NCBI GenBank assembly: GCA_910588205.1
Contig: CAJUQK010000001.1
Span: 1 to 64,000, forward strand
Reading direction: 5' to 3'
DNA: 64,000 nucleotides
Source: an uncultured Eggerthellaceae bacterium
Lineage (GTDB): Bacteria > Actinomycetota > Coriobacteriia > Coriobacteriales > Eggerthellaceae
The position numbers and the translations under genes are program-made. Below the pieces are notes generated by a model. It was given only the letters and a program-made list of their open reading frames with translations. It made no database searches and had not been told where the DNA came from. Positions within the stretch are counted from its first letter, which is position 1, and every line of letters begins with the position of its first letter. Positions 30,252 through 40,200 of the stretch are shown here, one piece after another.

Positions 30252-32411
30252 ATGACGCTAGCACTCGTTGCAGGGATCATAACGGCGGTGATCCTCGTGG
30301 GCGCCGTCCTTATCTATGTCATCATCCGGCGGCGCGATGCCGAGCGCTCCTCCTCAGATGATGCCTTCGGAGCTGAGCTCACCAATATCAAAGTGGGGTT
30401 CGATGAGGCCGCCTCTGCTGAGGGGGAGGGCACTACGGATGTCAAGGTATCCTCTACTCATGATGCCTCCAAGGCTCCTGCGACCTTCTCGCGGCGCTTC
30501 TTGGCTCTGGGCTTGTTGGCGGCGGGTGTCTTCGCCACGTTGGCAGCCCGTATCTGGAACCTTCAGGTGAAGAGCGGCCAAGGCTATGAGAAGGAAGCCG
30601 AGGATAATCTGCTCACGAGTGTTTCCACTCCTGCTCCGCGGGGGTGCATCTACGATGTTCGCGGACGAGAGCTGGTCACGAACGAGTCCAGCCAAACGGT
30701 CCTTGCGGAACCTTCGGTGGCCGATGATCCTGATACAGTGCTCCGTCTGGCGGCAGTGCTGGGTCTTCCTGCTCCCATCGTGCGTCAGCGCATCCAGGAT
30801 GCTTCCAGTGGAGCGCAGAACCAGCGGGTGGTGGCCGAGGGTGTACGCTTGCGGGACATCGCCTTCATCGCCGAGCATCCGGATGCCTTCGAAGGGATCT
30901 CCATGGAGACGCGAACGGTGCGTCATTATCCTTTCGGGGCGCTGGCCTCCCATGTGCTGGGCTACACGGGCTCTCCCACAGACGATGAGCTCTCCCAGGC
31001 GGCCACTGGTCGCAAGATCCATAGCACGGACATCGTGGGGAAGAGCGGGGTAGAGCGCATCTATGACGGCACTCTCTCCGGGGATCAGGGGGAGCGGCGC
31101 ATGATGGTGGATGCGAAGGGTAGCGTGGTGGCCGTTATAGGTGAGACGATGCCCTCCAAAGGCTCTGATCTGCATCTGACCATAGATGCCTATGCGCAAT
31201 CCGTCGCTGATCGGGTGCTGGCTGAGACCATCGCTCCACTCGGGGATATCGGCACGGGTGTGGGCAAGGGAGGCGCGGTGGTGGCCATGAATGTGAAGGA
31301 TGGATCCATTCCCGTCATGGCTAGCTACCCCACCTTCGATCCTTCCTATTTCACCAACGGCATCCCCCAGGATATCTGGGACCTCTATAACACCGATGAG
31401 TCCAATGCTCCCATGGTGAACCGCGTGGTGAACGGGCAATACGCCCCTGCCTCCACCTTCAAGGCCTTCACTTCCATGGCAGGGCTGCATCATGGCTTCG
31501 CTGACTATGAGACCGAATGGGAATGCGGGGGCGCTTGGGACGGCTTCGAGAGCGGGGATGTGCAGAAGTGCTGGTTGCACAGCGGCCATGGCTTCATGGA
31601 CCTCCATGATGGCATCGTGAACTCCTGCGACGTGGTCTTCTATGAGATAGCGAAGGCCTTCTATGACCACGGTCCTGAGGGCACGGGAGAGATATCGGAC
31701 ACGGCCCTCCAGGAATACCTGCAGCTCTATGATTTCGGCTCTCCCACAGGTATCGACCTCCCCGACGAATCCACGGGGCGCATCCCCACCCCTGAATGGA
31801 AGGCGGAGCAGTGGCGCAACGTCCCCTCCGAAGCCTACTGGCGCGGCGGTGATTACACCAATATGATCATCGGCCAGGGAGATGTGCTCATCACTCCGCT
31901 GCAGCTGGTGGTGGCCTACGGGGCCATCGCAACGGGGAAGATCCTGAAGCCCCACGTGCTGGCGGAGGTGCGCAACAGCGAAGGGGAGGTGGTGGTGAGC
32001 GCCCAGGCAGAGGTGGTGGGTGAACCGGATGTCAATCAGGAGCATCTGGAATACGTGCGAGAGTCCCTCCATGATATGATCGCGGAGAGCCAGGATGCTT
32101 GGCCCTCCTTCTCTGCGCGGAATCTGGATGCGGCGGGCAAGTCTGGTACGGCCGAGCATACGGATAGGCTGGCCGATGCCTGGTTCGTGGCCTATGCCCC
32201 CTACGATGATCCGAAATACGTGGTGGCCTGCATCCTGGAGGAGGGTGATAGCGGTGCCAAGGAGGCGGGTCCTGTGGTGGCCCAGGTCTTGGCGGCCCTC
32301 TTCGAAGGGGAATCACAGGATACAGCTAGCTTGGAGGTCGCCCGCATCTCCGGCTCCTCAGGCCGCTCTGTTGCTCGCGAGAGCGGGACTGGTTCAGCGA
32401 GGACGGACTGA
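30252..32411 (+). CDS. mrdA: Penicillin-binding protein 2 (elongation transpeptidase)
   Basis: This is a class B transpeptidase that crosslinks lateral wall peptidoglycan with RodA. It has 719 residues. It has two hydrophobic stretches (about 5-25 and 77-97) flanking a charged segment, a dimerisation/pedestal domain beginning RGCIYDVRGRELV, and a catalytic domain with Ser401-Thr-Phe-Lys404, Ser458-Cys-Asp460 (the SxD form typical of PBP2) and Lys630-Ser-Gly. A first N-terminal hydrophobic segment before the usual anchor is unusual. It lies 18 nt after mreD and 3 nt before rodA. Confidence 0.93.
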   Translation: MTLALVAGIITAVILVGAVLIYVIIRRRDAERSSSDDAFGAELTNIKVGFDEAASAEGEGTTDVKVSSTHDASKAPATFSRRFLALGLLAAGVFATLAARIWNLQVKSGQGYEKEAEDNLLTSVSTPAPRGCIYDVRGRELVTNESSQTVLAEPSVADDPDTVLRLAAVLGLPAPIVRQRIQDASSGAQNQRVVAEGVRLRDIAFIAEHPDAFEGISMETRTVRHYPFGALASHVLGYTGSPTDDELSQAATGRKIHSTDIVGKSGVERIYDGTLSGDQGERRMMVDAKGSVVAVIGETMPSKGSDLHLTIDAYAQSVADRVLAETIAPLGDIGTGVGKGGAVVAMNVKDGSIPVMASYPTFDPSYFTNGIPQDIWDLYNTDESNAPMVNRVVNGQYAPASTFKAFTSMAGLHHGFADYETEWECGGAWDGFESGDVQKCWLHSGHGFMDLHDGIVNSCDVVFYEIAKAFYDHGPEGTGEISDTALQEYLQLYDFGSPTGIDLPDESTGRIPTPEWKAEQWRNVPSEAYWRGGDYTNMIIGQGDVLITPLQLVVAYGAIATGKILKPHVLAEVRNSEGEVVVSAQAEVVGEPDVNQEHLEYVRESLHDMIAESQDAWPSFSARNLDAAGKSGTAEHTDRLADAWFVAYAPYDDPKYVVACILEEGDSGAKEAGPVVAQVLAALFEGESQDTASLEVARISGSSGRSVARESGTGSARTD

Positions 32412-32414
32412 CCC

Positions 32415-33647
32415 ATGCCATTGCCTCAGATCAGCTCCGTTCATGCGGCCGCCACTCCCACCCATGCAGGCTCTGCGCGCCGAGGTCGCCTGTCCTCGGT
32501 GGTCTGTTGGCCCTTCCTTATCATCTGCGCGGCCTTGGTGGCCTTCGGCCTTCTGATCTGTTGGTCGGCAGTGCAGACCGATGATGACTACAGCTTCTCT
32601 CGCCAGCTCATGGGTGTGGCGCTGGGGATCTTGGCCATGGTGGCGTTCTGGATGTTCGATTATCGCAAGTTCGGAGCTCTTACCTATCCGCTGCTCATCG
32701 TGAGCGCGATCCTCATCCTCTCGCCGCACCTGCCTATCATCGGGCGTACTGTCATGGGAGCCACTTCCTGGATCTACATCGGTATGCAGGTGCAGCCGGG
32801 AGAGTTCGCGAAGGTCACCGTCGTGCTCTTCGCTGCAAGCATGGTGGCGAAGTACAAGGGACGGCTGGATGACGTGAAGGAATACTGCAAGTGCGTCGGG
32901 CTCTTGCTGGTACCCTTCGTCTGCATCATGACCCAGCCTGACTTAGGCACCGGGCTCGTGTACCTGTTCATAGCAGCGGTGGTGCTGGTGATGGGCGGGG
33001 CGCGCCTGCGACCGCTCCTCATCACGCTTGCGCTCTTCATAGGGGCCATAGCCTGCGTGTTCGCTCTGGATGAGGTGCTGAAGTATCAGACGGCTGACGG
33101 AACGTGGGAGTATAAGCTGCTCAAGAACTACCAGCGCAACCGCTTGCTCGTCTTCATGAATCAGGAGGCTCTCTCCACGACAGATGAAGGCTACAACCTG
33201 AAGCAGGCCATGATCGCCATAGGCTCAGGGGGGTTGTTCGGCAAGGGCTTGGGCTCTGCTACCCAGTCCGCCTTGGGCTTCCTGCCCGAAGCGCCCACGG
33301 ATTTCATCTTCTGCGTACTAGCTGAGGAGTTGGGCTTCTTCGGTGTCGTGGTCCTCTTGGGCCTTTATGCAGCTCTTGTGGGCATCAGCATCCATATAGC
33401 CCGCAACTGCGGGAACCTCTTCGGGATGCTGATCGTGTGCGCCATCGTGGGGATGTGGTTGTTCCAGATCCTGGAGAACATTGGGATGTGCTGTGGTCTC
33501 ATGCCCATCACTGGCATCCCGCTTCCCTTCGTCAGTTACGGTTCATCATTCATGATCGTGAATTTCGCCATGTTGGGACTGATATCATCTGTATACTCGC
33601 ACGAGATGGCACCGATGACAGGAGTAGGCTATGGGTCTTCCCGTTGA
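32415..33647 (+). CDS. rodA: Lipid II polymerase RodA (SEDS family)
   Basis: RodA is a SEDS glycosyltransferase that polymerises lipid II. It has 410 residues and about ten spans. Family motifs are IYIGMQVQPGEFAKVTVVLFAA, MTQPDLGTGLVYL, the loop QSALGFLPEAPTDFIFCVLAEELGF, and GIPLPFVSYGSS near the C-terminus. It is RodA rather than FtsW because it is coupled to PBP2 and mreBCD. Its last codons overlap the start of the DUF697 gene. Confidence 0.94.
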   Translation: MPLPQISSVHAAATPTHAGSARRGRLSSVVCWPFLIICAALVAFGLLICWSAVQTDDDYSFSRQLMGVALGILAMVAFWMFDYRKFGALTYPLLIVSAILILSPHLPIIGRTVMGATSWIYIGMQVQPGEFAKVTVVLFAASMVAKYKGRLDDVKEYCKCVGLLLVPFVCIMTQPDLGTGLVYLFIAAVVLVMGGARLRPLLITLALFIGAIACVFALDEVLKYQTADGTWEYKLLKNYQRNRLLVFMNQEALSTTDEGYNLKQAMIAIGSGGLFGKGLGSATQSALGFLPEAPTDFIFCVLAEELGFFGVVVLLGLYAALVGISIHIARNCGNLFGMLIVCAIVGMWLFQILENIGMCCGLMPITGIPLPFVSYGSSFMIVNFAMLGLISSVYSHEMAPMTGVGYGSSR

Positions 33648-34713
33648 CATCCCAGAGATCTTCAAGATAGCGAAGGATATGCAGGCAGTGGGCAGCGTAC
33701 CCGTTTCCGTCTCCGTCATCATAGACGATAGCGCTGATGGTGATCTGGCGGCGAAGGTGCGGGCGGCCTTTGCTTCCACCAACGCCCACACCCGGGTGAC
33801 GGTGACCTACCTTGATGGAGGCTACCGGGCAGGAGGGGTGCGCGATGACTTCGCCGTTATCGTAGCAGGTGAGTCTCCTGAAGTGGGAAGGCTGGCCGCA
33901 CAGGTGCGCGAACATTCAGTACCTGTGATGGTGGTGACGGATGACGCTGCATCCACGGCTCGCATCGCTCAGGAGGCTGGTGCTCCCATTCCTCCTGCTG
34001 ACATAGCTGCTCCCGTGAAGCTCAAGAGCGGCATCGAGGAGAAGGTGGCCTCTTTCGTGCCCGCCCTGAGGGCCCGGGTGGATGACGTGACCGATGAGGG
34101 CCCTGTGCCGCTCACAGATGATGCCTTCAAGCTGCTCTACGGACGGATGGGGGAGTGGATCATCACCACGTGCCCTGATAAGAAGCTCACCTTGGCCCTG
34201 GCGTTCCCCTTCATCCGTAGGCCGCTGGCTGATGATGCCATCTCCGCTACTGCTATCCAGAATGCTGCAGTGGGCTTCGTCCCCATCATCCCCGGGGCAG
34301 ACATGCCCATCATGACCCTCAACCAAATGAAGATGATCTTGCAGATAGCCACTGCCTACGGATGCCCCTTGGATGCGAACCGCATCAAAGAGCTGGCCTT
34401 CGTATTGGGCGGCGCTTTCCTGGCTCGTAATGTAGCCCGGGCAGGAGCGAAGCTCATTCCCTTTGCGGGCTGGGCCATCAGCGGAGCTGTGGGCTTTGCG
34501 GCCACCGAGGCCATGGGTCGGGCGGCGGTGGAGTACTTCGAGGCCGGTGGGGATATCGTTGGCATCGCTCAGGTGGTGCAGACGGCTCGAGATGGCGCTG
34601 TCTCTACGGTGAGTGATGCGGCTGGCACCAAGTTGGGTCAGCGAGTATTGAGCCGTGTATCCCGGTCCGTCCCTGGTGTTGCTCGTGTCGTTGCCCGCTC
34701 TCAGCGGTCCTGA
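33631..34713 (+). CDS. DUF697-domain protein following rodA
   Basis: This 360-residue protein has no assigned function. The N-terminal part (about 1-135) reads like a P-loop-less Rossmann domain: alternating hydrophobic strands with VSVSVIIDDSADG and FAVIVAGESPEV, and no Walker A. The C-terminal half (about 165-330) matches the DUF697 type: a helical, partly membrane-associating region with ITTCPDKKLTLALAFPF, IPGADMPIMTLNQMKMILQIA and a Gly/Ala-rich stretch. The ATG has AGGAG 6 nt upstream and lies inside the end of rodA, so expression is tied to the elongasome. Relatives next to GTPase domains suggest a membrane-linked accessory role. Confidence 0.75.
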   Translation: MGLPVDIPEIFKIAKDMQAVGSVPVSVSVIIDDSADGDLAAKVRAAFASTNAHTRVTVTYLDGGYRAGGVRDDFAVIVAGESPEVGRLAAQVREHSVPVMVVTDDAASTARIAQEAGAPIPPADIAAPVKLKSGIEEKVASFVPALRARVDDVTDEGPVPLTDDAFKLLYGRMGEWIITTCPDKKLTLALAFPFIRRPLADDAISATAIQNAAVGFVPIIPGADMPIMTLNQMKMILQIATAYGCPLDANRIKELAFVLGGAFLARNVARAGAKLIPFAGWAISGAVGFAATEAMGRAAVEYFEAGGDIVGIAQVVQTARDGAVSTVSDAAGTKLGQRVLSRVSRSVPGVARVVARSQRS

Positions 34714-34720
34714 CGGGCTC

Positions 34721-36580
34721 ATGGGAAGAAGCAGCATCTGGGAGCGGGTGGCTCCGCTCCTCCGTCAGGTGGAGAGGCCTGGTCGCTATGCGGGAAGCGA
34801 ATGGGGCGCTGCTCCCGTGCCACGGGACGGGTTCGGCTTTTGCATGGTCTATCCAGATACTTACGAGCTGGGTCAAGCCAATCAGGCCGTTCGCATCCTC
34901 CAGAACCGGGTGAACGAGGAACCGGGCATGGCAGCAGAGCGGGCCTATCTGCCTGCGGCGGATATGGCTGATGCCATGCGCGCGGCTGATGTTCCGCTCT
35001 TCTCGTTGGAGAGCACCACTCCCTTGACTGAATTCGATGTGATAGGCATCACGCTGCCCCATGAGCTCTGCGCCACCAACGTGTTGGAGGTGCTCAGCCT
35101 CTCCGGCATACCCCTCTTCTCTGGGGACCGCAGCGATGCCGACCCTATCATCTTGGGGGGAGGCCCTTGTGCTTTCAATCCCGAACCCTACTCTCGGGCC
35201 TTCGACGCCCTTCTCATAGGCGAAGGGGAGGATTCCTTGCCTGAGGCGTTGCGGTGCGTGCGCTCTCTCAGGGAGAAGGGCGCATCCCGCCAGGATATCC
35301 TTGAGGCTTTGGGCCAGGTGGAAGGGACCTACGTACCCTCTCTCTATGAGATGGATGGAGAGGTCGATCGCCTGGTGCCTAAGGGAGCGGCTCCTCAGCG
35401 GGTACGCAAGCGCATCTTCGACGGATTCGCGGATTCAGATGCCTGGGAGCCTATGGTGGTCCCCTTTGTGGAATGCGTTCATGATCGGCTGAACGTGGAA
35501 GTGCTCAGGGGGTGCTCCCGCGGGTGCCGGTTCTGTCAGGCAGGCATGATCTACCGCCCGGTCCGGGAGCGGTCTGCTGACAACATCATCAGTGCGGTCG
35601 AGCGGGGGATCGCGGAGACAGGCTACGAGGAGGTCAGCTTGACCTCGCTCTCTACTACTGATCATTCTCAGATATCCTCCATCCTGAGCCGCTTGAACGA
35701 TCGCTTCGAGGGGACCGGGGTTCGCCTGTCCATCCCCTCTCAGCGTTTGGACTCCTTTGGGGTGAGCATGGCAGGCTTGGTGGCGGGTCAGAAGCGAGGT
35801 GGCCTCACCTTCGCTCCGGAGGCGGGTACCCAGCGCTTGCGGGACGTCATCAACAAGAACGTCACGGAGCAGGATCTGATGAGCGCCGTGGATGCCGCCT
35901 TGGAAGCAGGGTGGCAGCGGGTGAAGCTCTATTTCATGGTGGGATTGCCCACCGAGACGGATGAGGATGTGCGTCAGATCGGCCGCTTGGCGAGCGATGC
36001 CTTCGCGCGGATGCGCGAGGCTACGGCGCCCTCCGATCGGGGTCGCCTGAAGATGACCGTGGCGGTGGCCGTTTTCGTGCCCAAGGCTCACACTCCCTTT
36101 CAATGGGAGGGGCAGATCGGCCCTGAAGAAGCGCGTCGCCGCGTGCAGCTGATCAAGGAAGCCGTTCGCTTCAAGGCGGTGCGCGTGGACTACCATGAGC
36201 CCAAGACTAGCTTCTTGGAGGCGGTCATGAGCCGTGGCGGCCGCGAGGTGGCGCTCTTGGTGGAAGAGGCTTGGAAGGCCGGTGCGCGCTTCGATGCCTG
36301 GACCGAGCACTTCTCGGAGGATGCCTGGAGGCAGGCAGCGGAGAAGACGGGGGTCGATATGGAAGCGGTGGCCTTGAGCCCCTTCGCTCTGGATGACCCT
36401 TTGCCCTGGGACCATATAGACGCCGGGGTTTCCAAGCGCTTCCTGGTCAAAGAGCGTGAGCGTGCCCATGCTGGCATAGCCACAGAGGATTGCACCTTCG
36501 GCCCTTGTACGGTGTGCGGTATCTGCGAAGAGCCCCGAAGCGGTCTGGTGCTCCAAGCTGAGAGGGGGTCTCATGGCTGA
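34721..36580 (+). CDS. B12-binding-domain radical SAM protein (TIGR03960 type)
   Basis: This is a putative radical S-adenosylmethionine enzyme of 619 residues. The N-terminal B12-binding-like domain (about 1-240) includes YPDTYELGQANQAVRIL and ILGGGPCAFNPEPYS. The radical SAM domain holds the cluster motif Cys265-x3-Cys269-x2-Cys272 in GCSRGCRFCQAGMIYRP. C-terminal cysteines (FGPCTVCGICEEP) may bind a second metal site. I start at ATG 34721 (MGRSSIWERV), 8 nt after the previous stop; the frame is open back to 34655. The following DUF2344 protein overlaps by 8 nt, and the two form a known pair in Gram-positives. The substrate is not established. Confidence 0.88.
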   Translation: MGRSSIWERVAPLLRQVERPGRYAGSEWGAAPVPRDGFGFCMVYPDTYELGQANQAVRILQNRVNEEPGMAAERAYLPAADMADAMRAADVPLFSLESTTPLTEFDVIGITLPHELCATNVLEVLSLSGIPLFSGDRSDADPIILGGGPCAFNPEPYSRAFDALLIGEGEDSLPEALRCVRSLREKGASRQDILEALGQVEGTYVPSLYEMDGEVDRLVPKGAAPQRVRKRIFDGFADSDAWEPMVVPFVECVHDRLNVEVLRGCSRGCRFCQAGMIYRPVRERSADNIISAVERGIAETGYEEVSLTSLSTTDHSQISSILSRLNDRFEGTGVRLSIPSQRLDSFGVSMAGLVAGQKRGGLTFAPEAGTQRLRDVINKNVTEQDLMSAVDAALEAGWQRVKLYFMVGLPTETDEDVRQIGRLASDAFARMREATAPSDRGRLKMTVAVAVFVPKAHTPFQWEGQIGPEEARRRVQLIKEAVRFKAVRVDYHEPKTSFLEAVMSRGGREVALLVEEAWKAGARFDAWTEHFSEDAWRQAAEKTGVDMEAVALSPFALDDPLPWDHIDAGVSKRFLVKERERAHAGIATEDCTFGPCTVCGICEEPRSGLVLQAERGSHG

Positions 36581-37202
36581 GGCACGCACCTTCCGCCTCC
36601 GCGTCCGCCACGGCAAAGCGGGGCGGCTCTCTATGCTCTCTCATCTGGAGATCACCCATGCCCTTGAGCGCTTGGTGCGTCGCAGCGGTCTTCCTTTCGC
36701 GCTCTCCCAAGGGTTCTCTCCTCATATGAAGATAGCCTTTGGGCCAGCTTTGCCGGTAGGGGTAGGAGGAACGGATGAAGTGTTCGATGTGACGCTCACT
36801 GCCTACGTCGCTCCCGACAAGGCTCTGAGCGCTCTCAAAGCGAGCGCACCCTTCGATCTGATGCCTCAAGCTTGCACCTATGTGGAACCCCAGGCTCCGG
36901 CTGCATCGGTAGCCTTCCCAGTGAGCAGCTACGAGGTGTGCCTTTCCTGCCCTTTGGAGAGCATGCGCGTACCTGAGTCGGTCACCCTCGTGCGCAAAGG
37001 GAAGGAGAAGGAGCTTCGGTGCGCTGACTTCTTGGAGGGTGAGCCCAGACTCACGCCGGAAGGGTTCACGTTCGCTCTCAGATCCAAGGAAACCGGATCG
37101 CTTCGTGCTGATGCCTTCGCCTCCGCTCTTCTTGCGGAAAGCTGCGAGGGAGGGGTAGCGCCCGCCATCGTCTCGTTCACCCGGTGCGCTCTGAGCGCTT
37201 AG
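36573..37202 (+). CDS. Radical-SAM-associated DUF2344 protein (TIGR03936 type)
   Basis: This 209-residue partner of the preceding radical SAM protein opens with FRLRVRHGKAGRLSMLSHLEITHALERL, continues PFALSQGFSPHMKIAFGPALPVGVGG and ends in a variable C-terminal half. In some bacteria the two domains are one chain, which supports a shared reaction, probably on RNA or a cofactor (inference). The ATG lies within the last codons of the upstream gene. Confidence 0.87.
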   Translation: MAEARTFRLRVRHGKAGRLSMLSHLEITHALERLVRRSGLPFALSQGFSPHMKIAFGPALPVGVGGTDEVFDVTLTAYVAPDKALSALKASAPFDLMPQACTYVEPQAPAASVAFPVSSYEVCLSCPLESMRVPESVTLVRKGKEKELRCADFLEGEPRLTPEGFTFALRSKETGSLRADAFASALLAESCEGGVAPAIVSFTRCALSA

Positions 37203-37207
37203 CCGCC

Positions 37208-40200
37208 ATGGGAGATGATGGCCTCAGGGGCATCCAGGGGGTGCGCGCGCAGCGCGGGATCTGCCTTGGTCTCTCTTTCGGCTCAGCGGTGCTCATCTGC
37301 GCTCAGTGCGCTGCCTTGGGCTTCGCCATCACTTCGCTTTGGCAAGGGGTCCCACTCAGTGAGGTGATCTGGGCAGTGCTCGGGTTCATCAGCTGCTTTG
37401 CGGGTCGTTTGGGGCTTTCTGCTCTGGAGGACTTCCTCTCCTGCCGCTTCGCTTTTCGGGTATCCGGCAAGCTGGAGCGAGAGTACTTGAATGCCCTCGC
37501 CTTTTCGGGACCTGCCCTCGTTCAGCGATTCGGTCCCGCTTCGAGCGTTCTTACCGCCACCACTGACATCACGAAGATCCGGGACTATATCGCAAGCATC
37601 CTGCCCAAGCGGGTCTCCATGGTGGTCATCCCCCTGTCGCTCTGCGTTGCCATCTTCGCCTTCGACGAGGTGAGCGGATTCATCGTGGCCGTCTGCTTTC
37701 CGTTCATCATCATCTTCATGCGTCTGGTGGGGCATACCGCCTCCGATGATGCCGCACGGCGCCACGAGGGTTTCGCCCAGATGTCCGATCATTTCATGGA
37801 TGCCCTCCGCGGGTTGTCTACCTTGCGGGTCTTCGGTCGCGCTCAGGGGTATGGAAAGGCGGTGTTCGCGGCTTCTGAGGAATACCGCCGCCAGGTGATG
37901 CGCACCTTGCGCACGGCGACGCTCTCCAGCACGGTGCTGGACATCTTCGCTACCTGTGGGTTGGCAGCTGTGGCCATCATGTTGGGGTTCCGCTTGGTGG
38001 AGGGTGAGGTGAGCTTCTTCCCTGCCCTCTGCGTTCTGCTCTTGGTACCTGAGTTCTTCATCCCCATTCGCCGTTTCGCAAAGGGATTCCATGCCAGCTT
38101 GGAGGGGAGATCGGCCCTGACTCAGGTGCGTCAGGCTATCGGCTTTGCAACGGATGCCGCCTCCCAGCAGGTGGGCTACGAGAGCATGGAGAATGAACCG
38201 GATCTGATCTGCGCTCTGAACCGCTCGGGTCTTCCTCATATCAGGTTCGAAGGCGTGCGGTTCTCCTATGGGAGTGCTCCCCACATCCTCAAGGACGCCA
38301 CCTTCGATCTGGGACGGCCCCGGCTCGTAGTGGTCACGGGCCCTAGCGGCGCGGGAAAATCAACGCTTCTGGATATCCTGGCTGGATTCACTGACCCCAC
38401 GAGTGGTCGCATCTGCGTGAACGGCGCGGAGGCAGAAACGCTGAAGCGGGCCGACTGGCATTCCCATGTGGCTTACATCCCTCAGCGACCTCATATCTTC
38501 AATGCTTCTTTGAGGGACAATGTGCGTCTCTTGGATCCGAAGGCTACCGATGAGCGGATCGCTGATGCCCTGCGCCAGGTGGGGCTGGGGCGGCTGGTGG
38601 AGGAAGGGGAGGGGCTGGATGCGCTGCTCGGCGAAGGAGGGCGCCCGCTTTCGGGAGGAGAAGCCCATCGGGTGGCTCTGGCTCGGGCTTTGGCGGATCC
38701 GGGGCGCAGGGTGGTGGTGCTAGATGAGCCCACGGCCCATCTAGATATCATCACCGAATACGACCTGGAGCGTACGCTCCAAGAGGCCTTCGCTTCCAAG
38801 CTGGTCATCATGGCTACCCATCGCCTGCGTTGGACGGAGCGGGCTGATGTGAATCTGGTGGTGGAAGGCGGCCGGGTCAGGATGGAAGGCCCTCGCGCCC
38901 AGACCCGAGGGGTGGAGGATGATCTGGATTGGTTCAGATCCCATATGTCCAAGAGAGGAAACGAAGGGGTGGTTGATGGACCCGTTGCACCCACCTCACC
39001 CCAGAGGAAGGAGCCCTTCGATGAGGATGCATCTGCCGCAGTTCCCCAGAGTGGTCCATTCCTTGTGCGCATGCTCTTTCGCAACCACGCGGGTCTGGCG
39101 CTTCTTTCCATCCTGCTCTCGGTGGTGGCAGCACTCTTCGCATCTGCGCTGATGTTCACCTCCGGCTACATGATCTCCTTGGCAGCGGCCATCCCCTTCA
39201 CCGTCCTTGCTTTGCACCTGCCCTCCATCCTCGTGCGCATCTTCGGTGTGGGCAAGCCCCTCATAGACTACATCGAACGCCTGCTGGGTCATGATTGGGT
39301 CCTGCGCGCTACCAGCCTGCTCAGGCGGCGGCTCTTCGAGGCAGTGGAGCGCCAGGAAGGGGTGCAGCGCACCTTCAAGCTGGGGGATGCGCTGGCAACG
39401 CTGACCGAGGACATCGCGGCTGTCCAAGATCTCTTCCTGCGCTGCGTCTTCCCCTTGGCCTGCGCGCTCATCCTGGTGCTGATCGTACCCCTGGCGGCAT
39501 CGTTCGCCTCAGCGCTTCTCGGGGCGGCCCTCTTCGTTTTGATGTTCTTGGCTACGGTGGGGATCGGTGTGGGAGCGCTCTTGGCGGACCGGGGGAAGCT
39601 GGAGGAGGCCCAGGTTACCACGCGCTCACTCTATAGCGTCTTGACCGATCATGTCCTAGGGATCCGAGATGTGATCCTCTCTGGTCAGGGGAGCGCTTTT
39701 GCAGAGCGCATCGCTCGAGTCCATGAACGCTCTGATGGTCTCGAGCGCTCCCTGGCAGCTCGCAAGCGCCTGCGCTCCTTCGCCTGTCAGCTGCTGATGG
39801 GCTTTGCGGTCGTCCTCTGCCTCATCTGGTCCTCCCAGGTCTTCACCCTTGCCACTGATGGTGTGTCGTTCGCTGGTGGAGGGCAGGAGGGAGTGCTGGT
39901 GGGCCTGCTTGCGAACCTGGCTCCCACTGGAGAGGCTCCATGGCCGCCCAACTGGATAACCGCATTCTCTATCTGTCTCTTCCCTCTGATCGAATTCCTG
40001 CTGCCCGCCACAGAGGCGTTCTTGGAGGGTCATGCGACCCGCCAGGGTGCTCAGCGCCTAGGACTCATCCTGGGAGGTGCTCATAGCACTGTCCGCGCTG
40101 TTCGGGCCCACGTCGCACCTGTCCGGGATGTATCTTGGGCCGTGGAGATGGAAGGGGTGGGCCTGTCGTTTCCGGGGTGCTCTCGTCCTGTGCTTCGCGG

